Positions 1 through 11,720 are shown, numbered from the stretch's first letter. The stretch is 64,000 nt of DNA from Aegilops tauschii subsp. strangulata (GCF_002575655.3 NC_053035.3:499812601-499876600), one strand, 5' to 3'. Program-made: numbers and translations. Notes: generated from the letters alone by a model not told the origin.

Positions 1-41
1 TCCTTGTCTTCTCTCATCATAGACGCGGGCAAGACCAATTT

Positions 42-56
42 CACTACAACAAGAAC
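42..56 (+). repeat. CACTA left terminal inverted repeat
   Basis: CACTACAACAAGAAC, the perfect inverse of 2786-2800. The TTT immediately before it is one copy of the target duplication. Confidence 0.9.
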
Positions 57-2785
57 ATACATACACCAACGCATCGTTAGCAACGGAGAGACAACATGTG
101 TTGTTGGGCCGTGGCCTCAACCTCTGCCACCTCCCCACGAATAGCTAACCTCCTCCCCCAACTCAAAAAAAAAAAAAAAGCTAACCTCCTCCCCTTCCTC
201 CACCTGCTTATCCTGGAGCAAGGTACTGAGATGCAGGGTCGTGAAAGGAATAAGAAACGCCAGCGGAAGCCCCTCACCCAAATCTTTCTCGCAGGAAATT
301 TTGGATCTGATTTCCATGGTACCTGGTGGTGCCACCGGTGACCATGATCTGGGGGGACGGCGAGGACATCTTGAACACTGACCTATCAAAGTTTGAGATC
401 CGGCCCAGATTCGTGTCTGGTACGCCGTCCGCAACAGCCGTGAAGATGGTGTGCCAGTTCAAGCGCAGCCTTCGAGGTCTCCCTCCTCCTCCGCCACCAA
501 AACATCATCACCATACCTACTGTAATACTCCTCTTTTCTCAGTCCAACATTTTCTCAGCCGCCATCTTCATCGATCAGATCCACCAGAGTGGCCTGGCGA
601 ACGTGTCCACGTTTCTCTGTTGGATCCTCTAGTTCTTAGTCTATTTATTATTTCAGTATATGCACTAGGATTTTCCTCTATGGTGTTGTGGAGCACGGAA
701 GGCCCAAACATCCGCTTCTCCATTCTAAGAGTTTCAGTTTTAGGGCATGCCTCTTTAAAAAAATTCTATCAGTTCGCCATGTGCAGGTTGTTGCTTCTAA
801 GCTGACTGGTTTACATATATGCGACCATGGATACCTTTGTTAATTTACGAAGAATATTTGCATCCTCTTTTTCTAACAAACTGTTTCTTGTGATGCATTA
901 GATTTTTTATTTCTTGCTGCTATGTAGGTGAGTAATCAATCAATATTTTCAAGTGAAGTTGATCATCACAGAACCGTTCAATTAGGTACCAATATTATCT
1001 CAGATTTATCCTAGCTAGGACCATGTCATCAAAGAGCATTCCATCACATATCAATAGGTCAACACTATTAACATCACCTTATTAGTGTTATGGATGTTCA
1101 CTAATTTCACTGACACACTTTGTACTAAAGGAATGAGCCCCACATACACATGTTATCTTGTCCTCTAGGTTCTGTATGTTTCCTGTGTCGTCCCAGTTCT
1201 CACCTATTTGGTGTCCGCATCATCAGTAGACAATTACACCAATACCATCCATCTGGTTACACTTCCAGCCGTCCACCATGATAGGTTTTTTGGGTTAGAA
1301 TTTGGTTTAGGTGTCAACGTGCAAGTCAGGGACGATAGCTCCTTGATGGACAGTAGCGGTGTTAGGTGCGGCTCCCTGATCTGCAATAGTGGCTCGGCTG
1401 CTCTGTGCTGAATATCATGCAAGATGCAATAGTTAGAAGTTATACTGATATATGGTGTACTTGCAGCTACTGATTTAGTACTGTTAACTGTTTGGCAAAG
1501 GAGGTAAAGTTCTGCACGTACGGGTACTAGGCAAATCAAAATGATTAACTTCCTGGATCTTTTTTCTGCAATTCCCATCTCATTTATCAATGTACTTGAA
1601 ACTGATTGCAGAGTATTCTACTTTGCACCAATTTTTTGGTTCAAACAACACTAATTGTTACTGAAAAAAGCAGTTTGCAAATTAGGATAGTAATCATTTA
1701 CGTGAAATATTGAACCATGTCCCTTTACAATGTTTGTTTATTTCTTAAATATATTTTCAGCATACTAACATCACTTCCTCATTATTTTAGATTAACTCAG
1801 AGTTCATATTCAGTATACAATAAATTAGAAAATGAGATGAACAATTTGGGCTTGTGACCAGTGTATGAATAATGATGTATTGACGACTCGCAACCAGTCT
1901 ACATTGTGTTTTGTAAGTCTAGAACTTAATTTTGTTTGTCCAATTCACTAAGTTTGTTATTGGCTTATGAAAGTTAAAAAAAATCCGATCGAGCAAACTT
2001 AATGTTAGCATACATATATTGTACAGGTTTCTGGTCTTCTAAATTACAAATTCTTTTGTTAAATCTGCAGGTTACAGAAACTGGATATATAATCTGCGTA
2101 CCGAGCTACTATGGTGCCCCTCGTTTATATTTTGCCTCCTCTATTAACCTGATTTTTTATTGTAATTTACTCACCTCATTTTGTTGTTGTTGTGGATTGC
2201 AAGCTAAGTTGACGATTCACGGCTAAGATGTTGATTGCAAGGTCGAGAAAGAGGCTACTACTAGATAATTAGAATGTCATTTCCAGGGCCAATGTTTCAA
2301 ACCTTGTTGTAGATTGCAAGGTCTAAAACTGGGCTACTACTAGATAGTTTTACATTTTGTAATCTTTGGATCACGATCTTTGTATTGCAACACAATCGAT
2401 TTAATTTATGAATCTTTCTGTTTATTATATTGTGGCTCCTATTCACTATCGGTGTTGACCTAATAATTCTGGATGGAATATAGAAAATGCCATTAATTGT
2501 TCATACTACCTAACAAAGTTCAATTTGAAATTCTTCCTAAAAAAAGTTCCATTTGAAAATCTTTTTGTGCATGGTAGCCAACAATGCATGTGGTTTGTTG
2601 TTAGGCTCTAGATCTATGCGTTGCTATCTTACAACACATCTACATGCCGTTTACCAACGCATGCATATACGTTGTTGTAGACCCTTGCAACGCCACCAAC
2701 GACAACGCATTCTAATCCGTTGGTGTAAACCTTAGCAACGAATATATGGACATACAACAACACATCAATGCGTTGCTAAAGGGGG

Positions 2786-2800
2786 GTTCTTGTTGTAGTG
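2786..2800 (-). repeat. CACTA right terminal inverted repeat
   Basis: GTTCTTGTTGTAGTG, the perfect reverse complement of 42-56, followed by TTT as the second target-duplication copy. Confidence 0.9.
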
Positions 2801-3553
2801 TTTTAAGATGGATGTGATGTAGACTTTGTAAAAAAGCAAGTGCAACAGGTACAAGATTTGTTTTTTTACAATTCAGTGCCCCGGCCTCTCCCGCATAATG
2901 ATGCAGAAAACAATGTTTATACTTAGTACGGTTGCTAAAACTCAGAGCTGCCAAGTTTTCTCATTCACGCTGCCGAGATCTGAAGGCGCAGAGATTCATG
3001 CGGGTTGTTTGTTCCTGGTTCTCGGGTTATGGGCTGGTGTTAGTCGATTATGACCCTTTTCCTCTTTTTTTGGTTTACTAGGTAAGTGCCTGTGGGTTGC
3101 AACGGGACACGTATATTCTATTGACTCAACGCTAATTGTGGGTAACATATACATGTAGAATCTGTGTGCACATTAGATGACAGTGTCGTCCTTTTTACCG
3201 CTAGCATGAGATGACACTGTCGGTTTTTTTCTTATCGCTAGATCACTTTCCTTCTTCCTCCTCGACCCACTATCTCCGTCATACAAATCTAAAGTGTACC
3301 ACCTTTGACAATGGTGTAGGCAGCTCACAATCGCCCTTCCACTTCACCATACAGTTGTTTAATTTATCCTTGTTCTCGTCTTAGCAAATCTCTCTCTCCC
3401 TCTAAGCTCTAATAAACATGCAAGGGTAACCGTAGATAGAGATTTCCTTTGCTCATCCTTGTTAGGAGGCAACTATTTAAAATTCTCGAAGGGTGATAGT
3501 GTAGACATTTCTTTGTTCCCATGACAAAAACAAATTAAATAGAACAGAGTGTA
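2801..3553. other. Non-coding stretch with a possible degraded Helitron end
   Basis: No gene is supported. At 3078-3110 a CTAG is followed by a GC-rich imperfect palindrome centred on GTTGCAAC. This resembles a decayed Helitron 3' end on the minus strand, but the hairpin is too eroded to be sure. The rest is mixed-composition sequence with no recognisable domain. Confidence 0.4.
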
Positions 3554-4705
3554 AGAGCATCTCCAACAGCGGCGGCAAAAAACCCCGCGCGCGGTTGCAA
3601 ATTTTTCACGCGCGGGACGTTTTCGCGCGGTCCAGCGGAGGCGGGAAACTAGGGCGCGCGGGAACCGATTGCGCGCGCGGTGAGAAAAGCAGGAGGTCTT
3701 GCGCTAGATTTGGCACACCGCTTCCGGCGCGCCTATAAATTACGGCGCCCGCCACGCGGCCTCCCATCGCTATCCACATTGCCACGCGCTCTCTCCCCGC
3801 TTCCTCTGCCGCTTCCTCGCCTCGCCACCGACGCGCCACCATGCCGTCGGGGATCTTCGGGCTACCGTGGCGTCCGCCAGCGCCTTCTACGCGAAGATTA
3901 GGTCCGGCGACGTCCGCCTCGGCCTCAGCATGTTTGAGACCACGCACGAGGCTGACCGCGCTTATGACGCGGCGGCGTGGCGCCTCCAGAGGCCTCGCGC
4001 GCAGATGAATTTCCACGACGTCTGAACGCGCGAGCAGGCGCAGTCCGTCGCCCCTCCGCCTCGTCTTATAACAGACCAGGACCGTGAGGAACACCGTCGG
4101 CGGCTGCGCCGCCTCCTTATCACCGAGGAGGACGAGCGAGTCTTGGCGGAGTGGCCCCGACGCTACCCGCAGGACGTCGCCGACGAGAACGCCTTCTGCG
4201 CGGCGAGGACGGAAAGGCGCCACGCGGAGCGGGCGGACAGGCGTCAGTTGAAGGCACTCGCGGAGGCGCAGTGCGATCTCGTTAACGTAGGTGGGGAGTC
4301 GTTCTTCGACTCAGACGATCCTCGTTGGGAAGATGCGTGGCTCTCTACCTCGGACGACACCAGCAAGAATGATGATGACGACTCGGAGTAGGTTCTATTT
4401 GCACCGTAGTTTTTATCTATCTATGCTATGATGAACTATGTAAGCATTGTGAAATATCTATGTATCATTTTCTTATCTATTTTATCTATGCATATGTTTT
4501 TTTAATATTAGTTCGGAGTGCATATGTTGTTTGTGCGAGAGCGCGCGCGCAGTATTTTTGCAGCGCTTGCTGGAGCTACTCACGCGCGCTAAAGTTTACA
4601 ACGGCCGCTGGAGCCAGCGCTCTGCGCCGAACAAAAACAGGCGTTGTGCGCGCTGCAAACGCTTTTTTAGCGCGCCGCGCGTTGGGCGGCTGTTGGAGAT
4701 GCTCT
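3554..4705. mobile_element. TIR DNA transposon carrying an AP2 domain gene
   Basis: Perfect 17-bp terminal inverted repeats AGAGCATCTCCAACAGC lie at 3554-3570 and, inverted, at 4689-4705. If the true ends are one base further in, the flanks read TAA and TAC. That would be a near-match 3-bp duplication as in PIF/Harbinger elements, but the superfamily is not settled. The subterminal zones are very GC-rich and full of GCGCGC. The only cargo is a degraded AP2/ERF-type frame; no transposase is present. The element is about 1.15 kb. Confidence 0.75.
3841..4391 (+). pseudogene. AP2/ERF domain protein gene, broken, inside transposon
   Basis: A single AP2 DNA-binding domain is visible across two frames. 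The first strand signature GYRGVRQR (about 3860-3885) is followed, after a frameshift, by FYAKIRSG and RLGLSMFETTHEADRAYDAA. The YRG and RAYD elements typical of AP2 domains are thus both present. A TGA at about 4022-4024 follows the MNFHDV end of the domain. Downstream, the frame from about 4025 to the stop at 4389-4391 is open and encodes a charged tail rich in Arg, Glu and Asp, ending in an acidic run. At least one frameshift plus a stop make it non-functional as read. It lies wholly between the inverted repeats at 3554 and 4705, so it moves with the element. A functional relative elsewhere in the genome is likely but is inference. Confidence 0.72.
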
Positions 4706-4890
4706 ACGGGAAAGAGTTTATTTGTTCCGATGACAAATGAATTAAATATAATATAGTGCAAGGGAAAGAGTTTATTTAGGAATAGCCCGTAGGCAAGTGT
4801 TGTAATCGTGAATTGCAAGGGAAAGAGTATATTTAGGAATAGCAACTATGCTCGTATGAAACAATTGTTCCAATAAGTTGAATTGTATGA
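4706..4890. repeat. Short tandem repeats flanking the AP2-carrying element
   Basis: The phrase GGGAAAGAGT followed by TATTTAGGAATAGC occurs two to three times between 4707 and 4850. A diverged copy of TGTTCC-ATGACAAA-GAATTAAAT occurs both at 3511-3551 and at 4724-4759, one on each side of the inserted element. This is local duplication of host sequence with no coding content. Confidence 0.5.
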
Positions 4891-4930
4891 ATGTGTATCC
4901 GAACTATATAAACAGACCTTCATTGTGACA

Positions 4931-6018
4931 CTTTTTTTTACGACGATAACTGCCGCACGTGTGAGCGTTAAGGAGTCTGCCCACACGTTTTGTGTGGTGC
5001 CTAAAAGGACTAGCCCACACGTCTACGTGTGGGCAAAACAACTAGCGCCCACACGCCTTTTTTTTTCTTTGTGGTCCCTCTCACACATCTACGTGTGGGC
5101 AAAATGCATCACACCCACACAACCTCTCTCAGCCACCTACCTCATGGTCCCGCACACCCCGCGTGACAGTCATCACGCGTCCCCGCAGTTGCCATGGTCC
5201 GGGCCCTATTCAATGTCCGTTTAACTGCAGTTGTCATGTCGCTGAATCACAGTTGCCATGCCGGACAGCTACAGTTGCCATGGTTGCTCAACTGCAGTTG
5301 CCATCTCGGGTCAAGTGCCAGATGCCATTTTGGACAATTGCAGCTATTGCCATGTATAGTCTGGTTTACTATAGTTGTCATGATTTGAAAACTTTAGAGG
5401 TTGCCACCTACTAACACTAAGCAGTTGCCATGTATGGTCTGGTTTACTACAGTTGCCATGATTTGAAAACCTTAGGAGTTGCCACCTACTAACACTAGGC
5501 AGTTACCGTGTAGCGCTACAAAAAGACATGGCAAAACAACATGTTCGGGTAAAAGAGAGAGTTGTCATCTGCTTACAAGCACACTAGGGCAGTTGCCGTA
5601 CGTGTATCCTGCAAAACACATGGCAACTGACATGTTCGGGTAAAAAAAAAAGAGTTGTCATCTGCTTATAAGCACACTAGGGCAGTTGCCATATACACTG
5701 CAAAACACATGACAACTGGCAGCTTGGATGTGGGAGAGGAGACGGGCGTGTGCGCGAGATGACAAATGCCCACACACCAGCCCTTGTGCGTGAGTGAAAA
5801 CTGGCGTGTGGGCGAACTGCTAAAGGCCCACACACCGACCCCTCCGTGTGGTGAAACGGACATGTGGGTGACCGGGTTAATGCCCACACACCAGTCCAGT
5901 CCTACGTGGCACCACAAATATGGCAAGATTCGTGCACCCACAAACGGATGCGGATCCACACGTGTGGGCGAGATGCAAACGCCCACACGTGTGGGCGTTA
6001 GTGTTTCCGTTTTTTTTC
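4931..6018. mobile_element. Mutator-like non-autonomous element with TTGCCATG repeats
   Basis: A 12-bp direct repeat TTCATTGTGACA flanks the segment (4919-4930 and 6016-6027), within the 9-12 bp range of Mutator-like duplications. Both ends contain related inverted sequence around CCGCACGTGTGAGCGTTA (left, about 4950-4970) and CCCACACGTGTGGGCGTTA (right, about 5981-6000). The interior repeats the palindrome-like phrase CCCACACG...CGTGTGGGC and many copies of GTTGCCATG. No transposase is seen. A third, diverged copy of the target phrase at about 6073 slightly weakens the duplication argument. Confidence 0.6.
5340..5720 (+). repeat. Internal tandem repeats of the Mutator-like element
   Basis: Two tandem series are visible. 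Units beginning GCCATGTAT lie at 5349 and 5427, a period of 78 bp. Units containing CATGTTCGGGTAAAA lie at 5540 and 5631, a period of 91 bp. Each unit carries one or more GTTGCCATG or CATGGCAA motifs. Confidence 0.65.
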
Positions 6019-6027
6019 ATTGTGACA

Positions 6028-7259
6028 ATTTCTTCCCAAATAAGTTAGCTTAGTGGAAGAAGAGCGACAGACATTCATTGTGGCACTCTTTTGCATTCAA
6101 ATTATAAAGAAGAAACCACATTAAACAGATGCAGCTAGCTCAGAAGTGAAGCAATATGTGATTTATGAAATAAGCTGCAACCTCTGATCTAGATCGTTTC
6201 ATATGAGTGAGGCCCTCTAGCTGCCAGTAACCAATACACCTAGCATAGGTGCAGCAAAAAATGTTAGACAAATAGAATCACGAGCCATATATCGAATTCA
6301 GTATAGTGGCACGCTAGTTGGCTAAATAGAATGCACATGTAGTTTAATCTACTGTACAAAAGCTGCAGACTACAGAATGAGGCTAAACTGCTAATAGAGC
6401 TCTTCAGGTAAATTAACTGAACTAGTCGTCAACCCGTGCATTCGCACGGGCTAGTGTGTGTGTAGTTTCTTATACAAACTGAATTATAAAAAACCAATTG
6501 CATAAAACACATACTCCAAAAAGCTGTTATGTCTTCATATCAAAAACACTTCCCAAGTAGTACCACATAATGATGCTCTATATTACATAAATCACCTAAT
6601 GTTAGTTACTTCACATACATTTCAAAGGTAGCAACGATTGTTCACAATTTTTTTTGTGGTTGGCTCAGATACTTAATATCTTATTTGTTATAGAATTAGT
6701 TATAAGCACCAAGTGATAACATATTTAACTATAAGCACTAAGTAATAACATAGTTAACTATATAGTAACAATTAACAAACATAATATCTTATCAGTCTCA
6801 ATAAATGCAGAAGTATACTCACTAATGGCATGTAAGGTATATTGCCAGATCTAATCGTAATCTTATTGAGAGTAAGCAACAACTTGTGAACTGATATGCT
6901 GACAATAATGTGGTGTGTTGTAATCTAGTGTGCCTAAAAATTGCATGAAAATATTTAATATAGGTATAAAATAGGTACAATAGCTAGGCTCCCATGTAGG
7001 TGATGCCTATATACTAACCGCTAGGCTTTTGAGGTTATTCTACAATATATTTTGCAACCACCAAGATTTGATGTACATACTCATGTTATGTGTCCTCTTT
7101 TGAAAGCAAGTTAATATCCACCGTACCTATCGTGCATGCCATTTTTTATTTAAGTAAGGGCTCCCCCACTTACCCTTATAACATGTTGTGAAGCAGTTTT
7201 AGCACAATCAGTTTTGTGATATGAGTGCCTTGCCATGGAGTCCCAGAAGTCATGTCTTT
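6028..7259. other. AT-rich sequence without recognisable genes
   Basis: No coding region of plausible length or known domain. The only structured feature is the Helitron-like terminus at 6421-6455. Short repeats of the ATAAGCACTAAGTAATAACATA type occur around 6700-6760. Confidence 0.5.
6421..6455 (-). mobile_element. Helitron-type 3' terminus (hairpin plus CTAG)
   Basis: A perfect 7-bp stem CCCGTGC/GCACGGG (6433-6439 and 6444-6450) encloses a 4-base loop. On the minus strand the hairpin is followed after 7 bases by CTAG then T (6425 to 6421). On the plus strand it is followed directly by CTAG and T (6451-6455). Plant Helitrons end in a short hairpin and CTRR, inserting before T. The minus-strand reading fits the usual hairpin spacing better. 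The partner 5' end was not found. Confidence 0.5.
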
Positions 7260-7261
7260 TA

Positions 7262-8430
7262 AATCAAGAAATACATGCAACAACGATTAGAAACCTCAAT
7301 GAAAAACACAGGTAAGATATATCAAAAGGCCAGATCTTACATTTTCCAATAGGATAATTCGATGGGATAAAGAGTTCAATTACAACCCACATATATAAAG
7401 GCAAATAATGGTTACAACATCCTCTGCTGCAAAATCCGTCTTTTTTGGCAGCTCTGGGATAATCCATCTTAGGACACCAAGAACAAACGGGCATGCAATC
7501 ATGAAGTCTAATAGAATTTCAAGTCTGTAGATCTTGTAGTCCTTTGCATCAACAAAAAAAATATTAGCTTCCACTGGAATCTAAATCCGAACAATTTTCT
7601 ATTATTATCTAAGTGCATGAATGGATTTAGCGATTCAAAGTCATACGATTTCTCATAGATATTACCTTCTAGACTAAAACCCATCTAAGATACTGGGTGC
7701 CATCATGTATCGTGGTCGTCGTAAAAATTTGCATGGAAAGATTGGCTAGGTTCGTCAAATCTAAAATGCTTGAGAAGAACAACTAATGAAGGTATATGGG
7801 AAACCTCAAGGGGCAACATCTTATATCTTACAATTGGAAAGTAAATTGGGAAAAAAAGTACACTTACAACCCTCATATATGAAGGCGAACAATGGTGACA
7901 GCATCCTCTCTTAGATAATCCATATTTTGTTGTTGACAACTCTTTGATATTCCATACAACATAATGGGCAAAACGGTTCAACATGTAAAGCGTGTAGTGA
8001 ATTAGGACTGCAAGTTTGTAAAACCTGCGGCCTTTTGCATCAAGAAAAATACTATATTAACCTCCATTGGAAGTTGGAAACCAAATCCAAACAGCAAATA
8101 ATAATAATAAATCTAAGTTCATGGAAATTGACTATCAGATTCAAAGCAACATGATATTTCTCACATAAACATTAGTAGTTTATAAAGTTGAGGAGAACAA
8201 TAATATAAACCTCATTGTGAAACTACGTAAATTGTACAATTATAAATTTACCTGGGAAAGAATATCTACTTACAATCCACATATACGGCAAAGAAATAAG
8301 GGTGAGTAAATCCTCTCTTGGAAGTTCAATCCTTTTTTTGGCAGCTCTGTGATGTTCCATCTTATACGACATAAATAGCAAAACAACACTTACATGCAAG
8401 GCGTGCAGTCAAATAGCAACATATCCGCAG
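7262..8430 (-). repeat. Diverged tandem triplication of about 400-490 bp
   Basis: Three related blocks are recognised by the landmark ACAAC/TCC-CATATA at 7381, 7865 and 8271 and by TTTGCATCAA at 7543 and 8034. Spacings are 484, 406 and 491 bp. Within each, the minus strand has short open frames sharing a Cys-rich phrase (RGCCNHY, RGCCHHC) followed by a hydrophobic stretch. I do not recognise the protein. The arrangement could be repeated exons of an unknown gene or internal repeats of a Helitron that ends at 6421. Confidence 0.55.
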
Positions 8431-8517
8431 GTCCATGGCAGCAACTCCTCCTCATCATGAGAACCTAGCATGCGAGCCCCAGTCACCTCTCGTAACACAC
8501 AGATCAGTAGAAAATCG

Positions 8518-10192
8518 TGAAGGAAATATGCCCTAGAGGCAATAATAAAGTTATTATTTATTTCCTTATTTCATGATAAATGTTTATTATTCATGCTAAA
8601 ATTGTATTAACCGGAAACTTGATACATGTGTGAATACATAAACAAACATAGTGTCACTAGTATGCCTCTACTTGACTAGCTCGTTAATCAAATATGGTAG
8701 AGTTTCCTAGCCATAGACATGAGTTGTCATTTGATTAACGGTATCACATCATTAGGAGAATGATGTGATTGACTTGACCCATTCCGTTAGCTTAGCACTC
8801 GATCGTTTAGTATGCTGCTATTGCTTTCTTCATGACTTATACATGTTCCTATGACTATGAGATTATGCAACTCCCGTTTACCGGAGGAACACTTTGTGTG
8901 CTACCAAACGTCACAACGTAACTGGGTGATTATAAAGGTGCCCTACAAGTGTCTCCGAAGGTACTTGTTGGGTTGGCGTATTACGAGATTAGGATTTGTC
9001 ACTCCGATTGTCGGAGAGGTATCTCTGGGCCCTCTCGGTAATGGACATCACTTAAACCTTGCAAGCATTGCAACTAATGAGTTTGTTGCGGGATGATGTA
9101 TTACGGAACGAGTAAAGAGACTTGCCGGTAACGAGATTGAACTAGGTATTGAGATACCGACGATCGAATCTCGGGCAAGTAACATACCGATGACAAAGGG
9201 AACAACGTATGTTGTTATGCGGTCTGACCGATAAAGATCTTCGTAGAATATGTGGGAGCCAATATGAGCATCCAGGTTCCGCTATTGGTTATTGACCGGA
9301 GACGTGTCTCGGTCATGTCTACATAGTTCTCGAACCCGTAGGGTCCGCACGCTTAAAGTTCGATGACAGTTATATTATGAGTTTATATGTTTTGATGTAC
9401 CGAAGGTTGTTCGGAGTCCCGGATGTGATCACGGACATGACGAGGAGTCTCGAAATGGTCGAGACATGAAGATTGATATATTGGAAGCCTATGTTTGGAT
9501 ATCGGAAATGTTCCGGGTGAAATCAGAATTTTACCGGAGTACCGGGAGGTTACCGGAACCCGCCGCGGACTTAATGGACCATAGTGGGCCTTAGTGGAAG
9601 AGAGGAGAGGCGGCCAGGGCAGGGCCGCGCGCCCCTCCCCCCTAGTCCGAATAGGACAAGGAGAGGGGGGCGGCGCCCCCCTTTCCTTCCTCTCTCCCTC
9701 CTCTTTCCCCCTCCACTCCTAGTCCAACAAGGAAAAGGGAGGGCCCCTTGCTCCTTTATATACGGGGGCAGGGGGCACCCCTTGGAGACACAACAATTGA
9801 TCGTTTGATCTTTTAGCCGTGTGCGGTGCCCCCCTCCACCATAGTCCACCTCGATAATACTGTAGCGGTGCTTAGGCGAAGCCCTGCGTCGGTAGAACAT
9901 CATCATCATCACCACGCCATCGTGATGACGAAACTCTCCCTCAACACTCGGCTGGATCGGAGTTCGAGGGACGTTATCGGGCTGAACATGTGCTGAACTC
10001 GGAGGTGCCGTGCGTTCGGTACTTGATCGGCCGGATCGTGAAGACGTATGACTACATCAACCGCGTTGTGCTAACGCTTCCGCTTTCGGTCTACGAGGGT
10101 ACGTAGACAACACTCTCCCCTCTCATTGCTATGCATCACCATGATCTTGCGTGTGCGTAGGAATTTTTTTGAAATTACTACGTTTCCCAACA
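8518..10192 (+). mobile_element. Solo LTR, copia, Angela-type
   Basis: Starts TGAAGGAAATATGCCC and ends TTTCCCAACA, matching the LTRs of the two fuller elements at 24708 and 55771 along its length. The flanks are AATCG (8513-8517) and AATCA (10193-10197), a 5-bp target duplication with one change. No internal domain adjoins it, so it is a solo LTR left by LTR-LTR recombination. Its U3 resembles the LTR at 55771 more than the one at 24708. A TATA box lies at 9755-9762. Confidence 0.88.
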
Positions 10193-11642
10193 AATCAAGA
10201 GGAGACTATAACAGAGACACTTGCACAGACAGTACAGGCCACACACAGAGACATTCATTCGTCGATCTTGCTGCGACAAACACGTGTTGTTGGTGGAATG
10301 GTGGTTCCCGCGCAGCTCGTGTTCAGTAGCAAGGCTAGTGCGAACCCTAGTGGCATCAGCAGCTCCCTACCCGGCCTTGCCGGAGCTACCAGGAATCCGG
10401 TGGCAGCGACGCCTGTTTTGGCCATGGAACAGCAGGAACAATCGGGCCTCCGGTGGCAGCGGAGTCTATTGCGGCCAAGATGGCGATTGCTGCCAGTTAG
10501 ATTTCCATCACAACACGGCTCTCGATGGTGCGTCAGAGAAGAAGAGATATGGAAACAACTCCACCTCATTACCGATCTTGATATAGGCTTAGTTGTGTTG
10601 TTGGTCTATGGCGTAGCCTTTGAATAAAATCTTTTCTCCAAATTAGCCCAGGTTTTCCCATTAGAGATCGCCTCGCCAATCGGAGTCTTGCGGTTGCGGC
10701 CAGGGTACTGAATTATTCTCAACTTGATTTTCTCCACTGCATCGTTCAACGTCAATTTCTGTTTCGTCGGGGCATAGAAGCTGAGGCGATTGAAGGACCT
10801 CCTCCTTAGCCAACATGAATTGCATCGTCGTTGGGGACTTGGGATAGAGGAGATGCATACGGTAGTAGAAGAAGGAGATTGGGAAGAGGCTGGTTGGATC
10901 CCATTAGATGATTGTTTCATCAAGACTGCAGATGGGACAAGAGGAGGACTCCAATGAGGTTGAGCGCTGGGGCTCTCTCTAATGGCAGACGGGAGAGGAG
11001 GAGGAGGAACGATGAGGAGGAGGAGTGCTAGGACTATCTTCAATCGGGGGGAGGAAGAAGTCTCGTAGGGAGATGTTTTTTTTTTCATAAAAGAGCTGAA
11101 TGTGGGACAACGACCTAGGACTCCTATGATAGCTCATCCAATGGCTGTAGGTAATTAATTTGGAGATGAACGGCTTGTAAATTCTGATTAACATGATAAT
11201 TTTTTAGGAGTCCGTAATTAGTATAGGTAGGTATATAGAATAGATAAATAGATGAACAGGTTACAGCCTACCATGGAACTAACGGAGAATTACTCAAGGA
11301 AAACCAGCCAAAGGCCACACTGACGCTAACTTCTTGTTTTGTCTGTGAATGCATCACCGTGGAAGTGGCAACGCCATCCTCCATTTCCACCCAGCCCGAT
11401 GCGCCGTGGCATTCACGCAGGCCCTCGTAGTCGTCCTCGCAGTAGCTGGCGCGTGATCTCCACACCAACCCCATCGGCCATCGTCTTCGTCATCTGCGCC
11501 TGGTCTCTCGCCGCCCAGGTGCCGATGACGTCAATGTCACACAGGCCGGCGAAGCAGTCGTCCACGATGTAGCCCTCCATGATGAATGCCCTTGCCAGCG
11601 GCTGTGGTCGGTGGGGATGAGTTGAATATTAGAGAGTCATAG
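10193..11642. other. Unassigned low-copy-like sequence
   Basis: Several frames of 60-160 codons overlap on both strands, for example a minus frame of 160 codons at 10606-11088 rich in Ser and Pro. None shows a recognisable domain, and they contradict each other by strand. On the minus strand around 11400-11580 a stretch contains EGYIVDDCFAGLCDIDVIG, which looks protein-like but is unidentified. It may be a gene fragment. Confidence 0.35.
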
Positions 11643-11720
11643 TTTTAAATAGCGCGCTAAGCCTCTTAGCGGCGGACCTCTTCTAAATGCTGTAGCGTGC
11701 TATAGCGAAGCTATTTAAAA
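11643..11720. mobile_element. 78-bp MITE-like inverted repeat
   Basis: TTTTAAATAGC (11643-11653) is exactly inverted as GCTATTTAAAA (11710-11720). The interior is also partly palindromic, with TAGCGCGCTA and TATAGCGAAGCTAT. It has the size and structure of a tiny MITE or a transposon end pair. No clear target duplication was seen. Confidence 0.5.

Larger units (their letters stand above)
42..2800. mobile_element. Non-autonomous CACTA (DTC) transposon, complete
   Basis: The ends are perfect 15-bp inverted repeats CACTACAACAAGAAC (42-56) and its reverse complement (2786-2800). They are flanked by a 3-bp direct duplication TTT (39-41 and 2801-2803). The CACTA start and 3-bp duplication are diagnostic of the CACTA/En-Spm superfamily. 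Subterminal copies of GCAACG/CGTTGC (for example near 75, 2620-2700 and 2735-2775) resemble the subterminal transposase-binding repeats of this superfamily. No transposase domain is visible, so the 2.76-kb element must depend on a helper. The interior is AT-rich apart from 300-620, where a short open frame could be captured plant sequence that I cannot identify. Confidence 0.88.

Noticed and set aside
326..805. Plus frame of 159 codons inside the CACTA element
   Set aside because: No recognisable domain; Pro and His runs suggest chance. Kept only as possible captured sequence.
8851..9096. Recurring 75-81 codon frames in Angela LTRs (also near 25041, 56104 and 62937)
   Set aside because: They are conserved only because the LTRs are near-identical. 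They vary by substitutions without regard to frame and have no domain.
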